Below are positions 25,832 through 34,091 of a DNA stretch of 64,000 bases, one piece after another. The DNA comes from Burkholderia cenocepacia (GTDB lineage Bacteria; Pseudomonadota; Gammaproteobacteria; Burkholderiales; Burkholderiaceae), in the NCBI RefSeq assembly GCF_900446215.1, contig NZ_UAQZ01000001.1, positions 1,178,001 to 1,242,000 of the forward strand. The letters are read 5' to 3'. The translations under genes and the position numbers were made by a program. Every line of letters begins with the position of its first letter. Position 1 is the stretch's first letter. Below the pieces are notes generated by a model. It saw only the letters and a program-made list of their open reading frames with translations. It was not told the DNA's origin and did not search any database.

Positions 25832-26662
25832 ATGAAAATGAAAATGACACCGAACCGCCTGTTGACGATCGTTGCGCTGGCCGGCGCACTGAGCGGCCCT
25901 GTCCACGCCCAGACGGCGGCGACCGTCGCGACCGTCAACGGCACGCCGATCACGCAGACCGACGTCGATACGCTGCTGCGCGCGTCCGGTCAGCCCGATT
26001 CGCCGCAGATCCGCCAGGCGATCAAGAATCAGCTGATCACGCGCGTGCTGGTTCAGCAGGCGGCCGAAAAGGCGAACTACGCGGACAAGCCCGAGGTCAA
26101 GGCGGCGATGCAGCAGGCGAAGGTGACGGCCGAGGTGCAGCTGTACCTGCGCGACCACGTGAAGCCGGAGCCGGTGACCGACGAGCAGGTCAAGGCGCGC
26201 TATGACGAACTCGTCGCCGCGCTCGGCAAGAACGAATTCAAGCCGCGTTTGATCGTCGTCAAGGATCCGGTCGCGGCGGCGACCGTGCTGAGCGAGCTGA
26301 AAGCGGGCAAGTCGTTCGACGGGCTCGCGCGCCAGTACAGCGTGGCGCCGAGCCGCGATACCGGCGGCGAGCTGCCGTGGGTGAGCTTCAACACGCCGGC
26401 GGTGGAAGGCAGGACGGCCGGATTGCCGCTGCCCGTCGCGCAGGCACTCGAGAAGCTGTCGGTCGGCGCGGTGACGAAGGATTCGATTCCGGTCGATGGC
26501 GTGCGGGCGATCGTGAAGCTGGATGCGAAGCGGCCGACCCAGGTGCCGGGCTTCGAGACCGCGAAGCCGACGCTTCAGCAGCAACTGCAGGCGATCGCGG
26601 CCGAGAAGGCGAGTGCGCAGATGATCGGCAATCTGCTGAAGGACGCGAAGATCACGCAGTAA
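25832..26662 (+). CDS. Periplasmic parvulin-type peptidyl-prolyl isomerase
   Basis: About 276 residues with signal peptide (MTPNRLLTIVALAGALSGPVHA). The N-terminal half is a SurA-like helical chaperone region (NGTPITQTDVDTLLRAS onward). The C-terminal half carries a parvulin domain with FDGLARQYSVAPSRDTGGELPWVS, matching the conserved FAxxAxxxSxxxxxxxGGxLGW pattern. It helps folding of exported proteins. The start among ATG 25811, 25832 and 25838 is uncertain; none has a strong ribosome site. The 280 bases upstream show no other gene. Confidence 0.85.
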   Translation: MKMKMTPNRLLTIVALAGALSGPVHAQTAATVATVNGTPITQTDVDTLLRASGQPDSPQIRQAIKNQLITRVLVQQAAEKANYADKPEVKAAMQQAKVTAEVQLYLRDHVKPEPVTDEQVKARYDELVAALGKNEFKPRLIVVKDPVAAATVLSELKAGKSFDGLARQYSVAPSRDTGGELPWVSFNTPAVEGRTAGLPLPVAQALEKLSVGAVTKDSIPVDGVRAIVKLDAKRPTQVPGFETAKPTLQQQLQAIAAEKASAQMIGNLLKDAKITQ

Positions 26663-26692
26663 TGGCCATGCGGCGGCGCCGAGCGCCGGCCG

Positions 26693-27130
26693 TCACGCGT
26701 GCCAGATCATGTTCGCGCTCGTGTCGGTGTCCGACGCGACGCGAAAGCCGAGCCGTTCGTAGAGCCGCCGCGCAGGGTTGCCGTGCAGCACGCTGAGCGA
26801 CACGGGCACGTGCGCGCGTGCCGCGTCGGTCAGCAATGCGTGCAGCACGGCTTCGCCGATTCCGTGCCCCTGCCGCGCGGGGAGGATCTGGATCTGGTGA
26901 ATGTGCCATTCGCCGGCGGCGCGCGTCACCTTCAGCAGGCCGATCGCGTCGACGCCTTCGCAGACGATCATCGCATCGTCGAAGTTCGCGCGGATGCGCC
27001 GGTCGTGCGCTTCATCGTCGGTCGGCGCGCCGACGCGCTGCAGGTGCTCGGTCATCGTGAGTCGACGGAGCGTCAACAGGAACGGGAGGTCTTCCCGGGA
27101 CGCGGCACGCAGATGGATCGCGGGTTTCAT
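26693..27130 (-). CDS. GNAT-family N-acetyltransferase
   Basis: A 145-residue GNAT protein. Motif A, which binds acetyl-CoA, is IQILPARQGHGIGEAVL, and motif B includes VLHGNPARRLYERLGFRV. Length is standard for a single-domain acetyltransferase. It is convergent with the parvulin gene (about 30 bases between stops). The substrate amine is unknown. Confidence 0.88.
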   Translation of the reverse strand: MKPAIHLRAASREDLPFLLTLRRLTMTEHLQRVGAPTDDEAHDRRIRANFDDAMIVCEGVDAIGLLKVTRAAGEWHIHQIQILPARQGHGIGEAVLHALLTDAARAHVPVSLSVLHGNPARRLYERLGFRVASDTDTSANMIWHA

Positions 27131-27172
27131 GAGTGGTGAGACGTTGCGTCGGGCGCGAGGCCGCGACGTGGA

Positions 27173-28070
27173 TCACAGGCCCGGCAACGGAATCTGCAGG
27201 CCGGCCGGGCGATGTTCGAGGACATCCGTGACCTCGTATTCGGTTTTTGCCCCGTCCGAAGTTTGCCACTGCTGCACACGGACATTGCACAAGAGCAGAT
27301 CTCCCTTGCTAAAACTGATCTGGCTGTTGTTCACGCGCGACAGGAAGCCGGCATCCGTGATCGTCGCGTGAATCGTCGCCGTGCCGTCGCGCAGCCGCCA
27401 CTTGTTGTCGTCCTTGAACGCGAGCGACACGATCGAGAACGCCATCTTGCGATGCTCATCGAGCAGGAGTGCATCGGTTGGCTCCGGCGCATGAAACCAT
27501 GCCATCTCGTTGCGGGCGACCATCTCGTACACCTCGGTATCGGTGCCGACCGCAAAAATCTCGATGCCTTCGCGCGCGAGCGGCGCCAGCACTTGCGCGG
27601 TGGCTTGGCGAACGCGGACGTCGCGTAGCAGCGTGAGAACGGGCAGGTCGATTTCGAGTGTGTCGCCGTCGACGTCCAGCACCGCGGTGCGGTCCTGCAT
27701 CCGCACGTGCGTGATCTCGCGCCCGCGCAGCCATTTGAGGACGGCAAAAAGCCCCTTCCTCGCCTTGGGTGCGGCGATGCCGAGCGCGGTCAGGATCGTG
27801 ACCGCATTGGCGAGCGCCGTGCCTTCGTTGCCGCTCAGCATGTCGCGCATGCGGCCGAGCAGCGAGGTCGCGAGCGTGAAGTCGATGCCGAAGCTGCCGG
27901 TCTTGAAGCTGCCGCGCACGTTGACCTGCGGCCGGACCTGAGCGCCGCATAGGGCGCGCGTCGACGCGTCGAGCAAATCGCAAGGCGAGCAGCGCGGGCG
28001 CGAGTTCGCGCACGTCCATCTCGGGCGATTCGAGCGCGGGCCCGTCGTACGTGACGCGAAACCGGCTCAT
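27173..28070 (-). pseudogene. Conserved hypothetical gene split by a frameshift
   Basis: The gene begins MSRFRVTYDGPALESPEMDV at 28070, then runs ELAPALLAL before the frame breaks near 27,980. The rest is readable in another frame as DLLDASTRALCGAQVRPQVN onward to IPLPGL at 27,173. Restoring two bases (GG) would give the continuous ALLALGDLLDAST. The C-terminal part keeps a normal coding pattern over about 265 residues with two hydrophobic helices (NAVTILTALGIA). The family is not recognised. Either the gene is recently inactivated or this is an assembly error in a G-run; the downstream frame has a TTG start but lacks the N-terminal segment. Confidence 0.7.
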
Positions 28071-28429
28071 CGCGTCGAAGAGGCCGATATCGGCCGGGTC
28101 GGGACTGTTTTCATTTGCGGTCGTATGGAATGCAGATGGGTGAGCTGGACGATACCCGAAACGAATGCTTTCGACTGCCTTTCATCGCAGGGCCGAATGA
28201 CCGGCCGCGCGCGATTTTGGCCATCCGGACAAGACGGCTTGCAGACGTGTCCCGATAGCGCCCGGCAAGCGGCGAACTTTTCCGATACCTTGCCGGTCAC
28301 ACTCGCCAGCTTGCGGGCGCGCGCCGGTGCCCCGAACGTGCTGCCGCCGTCCGGTATTCCGCCGTTCAACCCGCCCGCCTATCATTCGCACATCGCTCGC
28401 ACGCACGGCGCAATACACAGGGATTCTCG
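28071..28429. other. Intergenic region before the MASE1 gene
   Basis: About 360 bases between divergently oriented genes. I see no gene, hairpin or repeat that I can support. It should hold the promoters of both neighbours. Confidence 0.3.
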
Positions 28430-29722
28430 ATGGACACCAAACGATCGCGGCCGGGGCTCGTCGCCGCGCTGCTCTGGGCGGCGCTGTATCTCGCGACCGG
28501 CTACATCTCGCACGAATTCAACGGCCCCGTCCGGCTGACGGGCTACATCTGGCTGCCGGCCGGCGTGACGGTCGGCGCATTCATGCTGCGGCCGATGCGC
28601 GACTGGCTGACGCTGGCCGGCGCGTTCCTGGTCGGGCAGCTCGCGCTGACCGCCATCGAGCACGGCAGCCTCGTCAACGCGGTGCTGTTCACGGTCGACG
28701 AGGTCGGCGCGGCCGCGCTCGCGGTCTGGCTCGTGCAGCGCGTGCGCTTTTCGCTCGAAGGGCTGTATTTCCTGCGCTCGGTGATCCTCGCCGGGATGAT
28801 CGCGGGCGTCGTCGGCGCGATCGGCGGCGCGGCGTGGTACACGACGCTCAAGGGCGCGCCGTTCTTCGATGTGTGGTCGGTGTGGGCCGCATCCGATTTC
28901 GTCGGCGTGCTGCTGGTCACGCCGGTGCTCGCGTCGTGGTCGCGCTTTCGCGCGCACCGTTCGGGCGACCACGAGCGCTTCGACCTGGTGCTCGGCATCG
29001 TCGCGTTCGTGCTGCTCGCGGCCGTCGCGCTCGTGATCTTCGACGGCGATACGTCGCGGAAATTCGGCACGGGCGCCGGCTTCGCGCTCACGTATGTCCC
29101 GTTGTTCCTGACGGTCGCGGTGACGCTGCTGCTCGGCGGCCGGGCGGGTTCGTCGTCGGTGCTGGTGCTCGCGCTGATCGTGATCGAGCAGACCGCACAA
29201 GGCGACGGCCCGTTCGCGTCGCTTCACGCGCATTACGGCAGCGCGCTGCTCGAAGCGCAGCTCTATCTGGCGGTCGCGTCGCTGCTGGTGCTGACGGTCA
29301 GCACGCTGAAGACGACGCGCGAGCGCGTGCACGAGCATGCGGCCGTCCTGCAAAACAACATGGAGCTCGCGCTCGCGAGCGCTGGCCAGATCGCGTACGT
29401 GCTCGATCCCGAGTCGGGCCGCATCGAGTGGAGCGGCGACGTCGAGCGCGTGTTCGGCGTCGGCGTCGACGCCGCGCAGATCGCGACCGTGCCGCTCGTG
29501 CTCGAACGCGTGCAGCCGGGCGATCGCGACGCGCTGCGCGACTACTGGAATGCGGAGATCGCGGGCGAGGACCGCGCGTCGCTGTCGCTGCGCATCGTGC
29601 TGCGCGACGGCGGCACGCGGACGATCACCGACCACGGCGCGCCGCTGCTGGATTCGAACGTCGACGTGACGGTGGTGGCGGGCGTGTGGCAGCTCGAGCG
29701 CGTGTGGCCGGCGGACGAATGA
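28430..29722 (+). CDS. MASE1-domain membrane sensor with PAS domain
   Basis: A 430-residue protein. The first ~300 residues form a MASE1-type multi-helix membrane sensor (motif PVRLTGYIWLPAGVTVGAF near the start, WAASDFVGVLLVTPV in the middle). A linker (TRERVHEHAAVLQNNMELALA) leads to a PAS-like domain (IAYVLDPESGRIEWSGDVERVFG). MASE1 is normally joined to GGDEF, EAL or histidine kinase modules, but this protein ends after the PAS with no output domain. It may be a truncated or partner-dependent sensor. The alpha/beta hydrolase gene follows by 13 bases. Confidence 0.82.
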   Translation: MDTKRSRPGLVAALLWAALYLATGYISHEFNGPVRLTGYIWLPAGVTVGAFMLRPMRDWLTLAGAFLVGQLALTAIEHGSLVNAVLFTVDEVGAAALAVWLVQRVRFSLEGLYFLRSVILAGMIAGVVGAIGGAAWYTTLKGAPFFDVWSVWAASDFVGVLLVTPVLASWSRFRAHRSGDHERFDLVLGIVAFVLLAAVALVIFDGDTSRKFGTGAGFALTYVPLFLTVAVTLLLGGRAGSSSVLVLALIVIEQTAQGDGPFASLHAHYGSALLEAQLYLAVASLLVLTVSTLKTTRERVHEHAAVLQNNMELALASAGQIAYVLDPESGRIEWSGDVERVFGVGVDAAQIATVPLVLERVQPGDRDALRDYWNAEIAGEDRASLSLRIVLRDGGTRTITDHGAPLLDSNVDVTVVAGVWQLERVWPADE

Positions 29723-29735
29723 GCGGGTACGCGTC

Positions 29736-30551
29736 ATGACGGGCCGCACGGGCGTGCTGCTGATCCACGGGCTCGGCGGCACGCAATACGATCTCGGTTC
29801 GCTGCACAAGGCGATGCGGCGCGCGGGCGGCGATACGCACATGATCACGCTGCCGGGGCACGGCACGCGCCCGGAGGATCTGGTCGGCGTGCGCGCGGAG
29901 GCGTGGCTCGATGCGGTGACCGAACAATACCGCGCGCTGGCGCGCGAGTACGACACGCTGCACGTCGCGGGGATGTGCATGGGCGCGCTCGTCGCGCTGC
30001 TGCTGTGTCATCGCGTGCAGCATGCGCGCGGCCGGCTCGCGCTGCTGGCGACGCCGATGTTCATCGACGGCTGGTCGACGCCGTGGTACCGGTCGCTGCG
30101 GCACGTGCTGTACCGCGTGCCGGGTGTCGCCGAGCGAATGCGCGTGGAGGAAGGCGATCCGTTCGGCATCAAGAACGCGACGATCCGCGCGATCGTGAAG
30201 AAGAAGTTCGAGCGGCAGGACAGTTTCCACTATGCGTGGGTGCCGCTCGCGTGCGTGCGGCAGGTGGACCGGATGCGCGACTGGGCGCTCGACGCCGCGG
30301 CCGGCACGCCGTGCCCGACGCTCGTGCTGCATGCGCGCGAGGACGAGCTGACGAGCCTGCGCTCGGCCGATTTCCTGCTGGAGAACATGCCCGATGCGTG
30401 CGGGATCGTGCTGGAGAACAGCTATCACATGATCTGCGCGGACAACGATCGCGACGACGTCGCGCGGCACGTGCTCGAATTCTTCGGCTTCGATCCCGTG
30501 CATGCGGTAAGCCCGGCGATGGCGCGCAGGATGGGGCGGCTGGAACCTTGA
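29736..30551 (+). CDS. Alpha/beta hydrolase with cysteine nucleophile
   Basis: A 271-residue carboxylesterase-like alpha/beta hydrolase. The oxyanion loop is LLIHGLGGTQYDLGS and the cap region is short. The nucleophile elbow reads GMCMG with Cys81 (codon TGC) in place of serine. The acid is in HAREDELTS and the His in ENSYHMICADND. A Cys triad is seen in dienelactone hydrolase-type and some acyltransferase-like members. It is probably co-transcribed with the MASE1 sensor. Its substrate is unknown. Confidence 0.85.
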   Translation: MTGRTGVLLIHGLGGTQYDLGSLHKAMRRAGGDTHMITLPGHGTRPEDLVGVRAEAWLDAVTEQYRALAREYDTLHVAGMCMGALVALLLCHRVQHARGRLALLATPMFIDGWSTPWYRSLRHVLYRVPGVAERMRVEEGDPFGIKNATIRAIVKKKFERQDSFHYAWVPLACVRQVDRMRDWALDAAAGTPCPTLVLHAREDELTSLRSADFLLENMPDACGIVLENSYHMICADNDRDDVARHVLEFFGFDPVHAVSPAMARRMGRLEP

Positions 30552-30558
30552 CGGCGGC

Positions 30559-31581
30559 TCACGCCGTCATCGGCCGCCGTGCAATCCGCTCGCGGACCTC
30601 AGGCGCCGCCAGGCACGTGGCCACGGCTTCATACCCCGGCGCGCCGGGGTAAGGCGCCACGCGCGCAGGCGGGCTGTGATTGGCCGGGCACAACAGGATG
30701 GTTTCGTCGGGACCGACCGCCGCGAGATCGAGGATCGCCGTCGAGCGCGTCAGCAGGAACAGCGGCCGCACGCCGGCGGCCGCGCTGTCGCGCAGATGCG
30801 CGATCAGCGCCAGTTGCGTGGCCCGATCGAGGCCCTGCTCGATCAGGTCGACGATCCGCACGCGCGGGCGTTCCGCTTCGAGGCTGACGAGCAGCGCGGT
30901 CAGCGCCGCCGAAGGCGTCGCGCCCGTGCCGACGAGCAACGCCGACGTGCGGTCCACACGTGACTTCAGTTCCGGATCGGCGCGCAATGCGTCGGATGCC
31001 GCCGCACAATCGTCGTCCAGCCGATCGAGGCCGACGAACACGGCGCCAGGCAGCGCCTCCGCCAGCCGAAGCGCGAGCCGCGTCTTGCCGCTCCCCAGCG
31101 AACCGATGATGTAGTTCAGCGGCCGGATATCGCGACACTCGAACCACTCGCCGCCCCACGGCCACGGCAGGCTGAACGCGACGCCGGCGCTGCCGGGGTC
31201 GAGCAGCCGCGTGAGTTCGCCGTCCGCCGGCATCCGCCCGCGTGCCAGGCCGGCGCGCATCGCGCGCACGCGGTCGAGCTTGCTGACGAAATCGTGAATC
31301 CCGTGATCGAGCGCCGCTTCGTGGGCGGCCAGCGCTGCGTCGAGACCGCGCGCGTCGCCGTCGAGCACGCTCGCGACCTGCGCGAGCGTGAGGCCGAGCT
31401 TGCGCAGTGCCGCGATGTCGGCGGCGCGGGCGAGATCGTCCGGGCCGTACGTGCGGTATCCGGCCGGCGTGCGCGCCGGCGTGACGAGGCCGTGCCGCTC
31501 GTACAGCCGCAGCGCCTTGATCGAGACGCCGAGCCGCGCGGCGGCGGCCGATGCGTTCAAGCCGGGTGTGGCGGTACCCAT
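30559..31581 (-). CDS. MerR-family regulator fused to a P-loop NTPase-like domain
   Basis: A 340-residue protein. Residues 8-80 are a MerR winged helix (LNASAAAARLGVSIKALRLYERHGL, then AGYRTYGPDDLARAADIAALRKLGLTL, each seen in parts), followed by the dimer helix. From about residue 165 a nucleotide-binding domain appears, with Walker A IIGSLGSGKTRLAL and a Walker B-like RVRIVDLIEQ. This is much longer than usual MerR proteins (120-280 residues), so nucleotide binding may be part of signal sensing. A 19-base-spaced promoter lies just upstream. It is convergent with the hydrolase gene. Confidence 0.82.
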   Translation of the reverse strand: MGTATPGLNASAAAARLGVSIKALRLYERHGLVTPARTPAGYRTYGPDDLARAADIAALRKLGLTLAQVASVLDGDARGLDAALAAHEAALDHGIHDFVSKLDRVRAMRAGLARGRMPADGELTRLLDPGSAGVAFSLPWPWGGEWFECRDIRPLNYIIGSLGSGKTRLALRLAEALPGAVFVGLDRLDDDCAAASDALRADPELKSRVDRTSALLVGTGATPSAALTALLVSLEAERPRVRIVDLIEQGLDRATQLALIAHLRDSAAAGVRPLFLLTRSTAILDLAAVGPDETILLCPANHSPPARVAPYPGAPGYEAVATCLAAPEVRERIARRPMTA

Positions 31582-31614
31582 CCGTCACCTCTTTGCTGTC
31601 GATTCGTTGCGCCC

Positions 31615-31645
31615 AGCATAAAGGCGATCCCAAGGGCCGGGTCAA
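31615..31645 (-). promoter_or_regulatory. MerR-type promoter with 19-bp spacer
   Basis: On the minus strand TTGACC (31645-31640) and TATGCT (31620-31615) are separated by 19 bases. That over-long spacing is the hallmark of promoters untwisted by MerR-family activators. It reads into the MerR fusion gene, so autoregulation is likely. Confidence 0.65.
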
Positions 31646-31663
31646 GCGCGATCGCGCGGGCGT

Positions 31664-33130
31664 TCAGTCGGCCGCCGCGAACTCGTCCCGCAGCGCGCGA
31701 TACAACCGCCGGTAGCGCGCGAGCCGCCCCGCCAGCAGATCGACCGACGCGGCATCGGGCGCGACCGTCTCCGTGACGGGCGGCGCGACGCAGACCTCCT
31801 CCAGCGTGTCGTTCGTCGCCGCCAGCCGCGCGAGCCGCGCAGCGCCGAGTGCCGCGCCGACCGCGCCGTCCGCATGGCGCTGCATCGCGAGCCCGGTCGC
31901 ATTCGCGCACAGTCGCGCCCAGAACGCGCTCTTCGAGCCGCCGCCGATGAAGGACACCGCGTCGAGCGTCGTGCCGGCCGCGCGCAGCGCGTCGTAGCCG
32001 TCGGCCATCGCGAACGCGACACCTTCCATCACCGCATACGCGAGATCGTCCGCATCGTGTTCGTTCGACAGCCCGAAGAACACGCCGCGCGCATGCGCGT
32101 CGTTGTGCGGCGTGCGCTCGCCGCCGAGATACGGCAGGAACAGCGGCGCGCGGGCCGGATCGGCGCGTTCGGCGCGCGCAGCGAGCGCGCCGGCGGTCGT
32201 GCCGTGCGCACGCGCGAGCCAGTCGAGGCTCGCGGCCGCCGACAGGATCACGCTCATCTGGTGCCAGCGTCCTTCGACGCAGTGGCAGAACGCGTGCACG
32301 GCGGCGTCCGGGTTCGGCGCGAAGCGGTCGTTGCCGGCGAACAGCACGCCCGACGTGCCGAGCGACAGGAAGCCGCTGCCGGCGCCCGTGACCCCCATGC
32401 CGATCGCGGACGCCGCGTTGTCGCCGGCGCCGCCGGCGATCGTCACGGGCCCGTCGATGCCCCATTCGCGCCGCAACGCATCGCGCAACTGCGCGGCGGG
32501 CGCGTTGCCTTCGACGAGGCGCGGCATCTGCGCGCGCGACAGCTCGGTTGCGGCGAGCATCCGGTCCGACCAGTCGCGGCGCGCGCAGTCGAGCCACAGC
32601 GTGCCCGCCGCGTCGGACATGTCGGACACGAATTCGCCGGACAGGCGCCAGATCAGGTAGTCCTTCGGCAGCAGCACCTTGTGCACCGCGCGAAACACGG
32701 CGGGCTCGTATTTCGCGAGCCACAGCAGCTTCGGCGCGGTGAAGCCGGGCATCGCCATGTTGCCGGTGATCGCGCGCGATTCCGGCACCAGCGCTTCCAG
32801 CTCGACGCATTCGGTGCCGGCGCGCGTGTCGTTCCACAGGATCGCGGGGCGCAGCACTTGGTCCGCGCGGTCGATCAGCGTCGCGCCGTGCATCTGGCCG
32901 GACAGCGCGATGCCGCGCAGCGCGGCGAAGCCGGCCGGATGCGCGGCGCGCACCGACGCGATCGCGTCGAGCATCGCGTGCCACCACGCCTGCGGGCTTT
33001 GTTCGGACCAGTGCGGATGCGGCCGGCTGATCGACAGCGCGGCCGAGCCGGTCGCGAGGGGCACCGATCGGGAATCGGTGAGCAGAACCTTGACCTCGGA
33101 CGTGCCGAGGTCGATGCCGAGATATGTCAC
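31664..33130 (-). CDS. xylB: Xylulokinase
   Basis: About 488 residues of the FGGY carbohydrate kinase family. It opens MTYLGIDLGTSEVKVLLTD with the phosphate-1 motif, has LSGQMHGATLID and the catalytic Asp in ILWNDTRAGTEC, and the C-terminal nucleotide site FIGGGSKSAFWARLCAN. The MHG in the substrate loop is typical of xylulokinases. It phosphorylates D-xylulose made by the dehydrogenase encoded upstream. GTG at 33130 is the start because it overlaps the preceding stop as GTGA. Confidence 0.92.
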   Translation of the reverse strand: MTYLGIDLGTSEVKVLLTDSRSVPLATGSAALSISRPHPHWSEQSPQAWWHAMLDAIASVRAAHPAGFAALRGIALSGQMHGATLIDRADQVLRPAILWNDTRAGTECVELEALVPESRAITGNMAMPGFTAPKLLWLAKYEPAVFRAVHKVLLPKDYLIWRLSGEFVSDMSDAAGTLWLDCARRDWSDRMLAATELSRAQMPRLVEGNAPAAQLRDALRREWGIDGPVTIAGGAGDNAASAIGMGVTGAGSGFLSLGTSGVLFAGNDRFAPNPDAAVHAFCHCVEGRWHQMSVILSAAASLDWLARAHGTTAGALAARAERADPARAPLFLPYLGGERTPHNDAHARGVFFGLSNEHDADDLAYAVMEGVAFAMADGYDALRAAGTTLDAVSFIGGGSKSAFWARLCANATGLAMQRHADGAVGAALGAARLARLAATNDTLEEVCVAPPVTETVAPDAASVDLLAGRLARYRRLYRALRDEFAAAD

Positions 33131-34062
33131 GTATGAAGCGTCCTGTCTGGGGCGCGGGGCGGCGCGCGTCGCGGGGGCGGCGCGTCGTCGCGACCGTGCG
33201 GTTCGTTGAGCCGGTGCAGCGCGCGGAACTTCGACGGCGGCACCTGCTTCATCGCGAGAAACTGACGGTTGAAGTTCGACAGGTTGTTGAAGCCAACCCG
33301 GTAGCAGATGTCGGTCACCGTCAGGTCGGAAAACATCAGCAGCTCGCACGCTTCGTTGATGCGCAGCCGGTTCAGGTAGCGCACGAACGACGAGCCGGTA
33401 TGACGCCGGAAAAACCGCGTGAAGGTGCTGACGCTCATGCCGGCGAACGCGGCGACGTCGGCTTCGCGCAGCATGCCGGGCAGGTTCTGCTGCAGGTACG
33501 ACAGCACCTGGTTGATGGTCGACGACATGTAGTGCTGCGCGTCGCTGCGGTAGCCGGGACCAGCGAGCACGCGCCGCTCGCGGCACGAGGACAGCCGGTC
33601 GAACAGCGACATCAGGATCTCGACGCGGCGGCAGCCGTGCGCATTCGCGAGTTCGAGCATCAGCGGCGCGACCTCGATGCCCACGCGGTCGGGAAACTGC
33701 ACGCCGCGTGCCGCATCGTCGATCAGGTCGATCACCGGCTGCAGCTCGCTGAACGCGCCGACCATCTTCTCGATCGCATCGCGCGAGAACTGCAGCACGA
33801 CGTCGCGCGACGGCACGCGTTCGCCGTCGGCCAGCTCGCTGACCCAGTTGTGCGGCAGGTTCGGCCCGGTGACGATCAGGTTGCCGGGGCCGAAATCGCC
33901 GATGTGGTCGCCGACGAACACCTTGCCGTGCGACGCCTGGATCAGATGAATCTCGTACTCGGGATGGAAGTGCCACTTCGCGACCGAATGCGGATAGTCG
34001 TGGACCCACGCGCGAAACGATTCGTCGCGGTGGGTGGGAACGATCTCGAGATCCGGGTTCAT
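33127..34062 (-). CDS. AraC-family regulator of the polyol operon
   Basis: A 311-residue regulator with a cupin-like N-terminal sensor (AKWHFHPEYEIHLIQ, with metal/sugar-pocket histidines) and a C-terminal double HTH: MLREADVAAFAGMSVSTFTRFF and DLTVTDICYRVGFNNLSNFNRQF. Such proteins usually activate sugar operons on binding the sugar. It is encoded inside the operon, between the ABC ATPase and xylB, in the same direction. Its stop overlaps the xylB GTG. The start ATG is at 34062. Confidence 0.9.
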   Translation of the reverse strand: MNPDLEIVPTHRDESFRAWVHDYPHSVAKWHFHPEYEIHLIQASHGKVFVGDHIGDFGPGNLIVTGPNLPHNWVSELADGERVPSRDVVLQFSRDAIEKMVGAFSELQPVIDLIDDAARGVQFPDRVGIEVAPLMLELANAHGCRRVEILMSLFDRLSSCRERRVLAGPGYRSDAQHYMSSTINQVLSYLQQNLPGMLREADVAAFAGMSVSTFTRFFRRHTGSSFVRYLNRLRINEACELLMFSDLTVTDICYRVGFNNLSNFNRQFLAMKQVPPSKFRALHRLNEPHGRDDAPPPRRAPPRAPDRTLHT

Positions 34063-34091
34063 CGTGTACTCCGTCGGGGCGTGCCGGCGTG

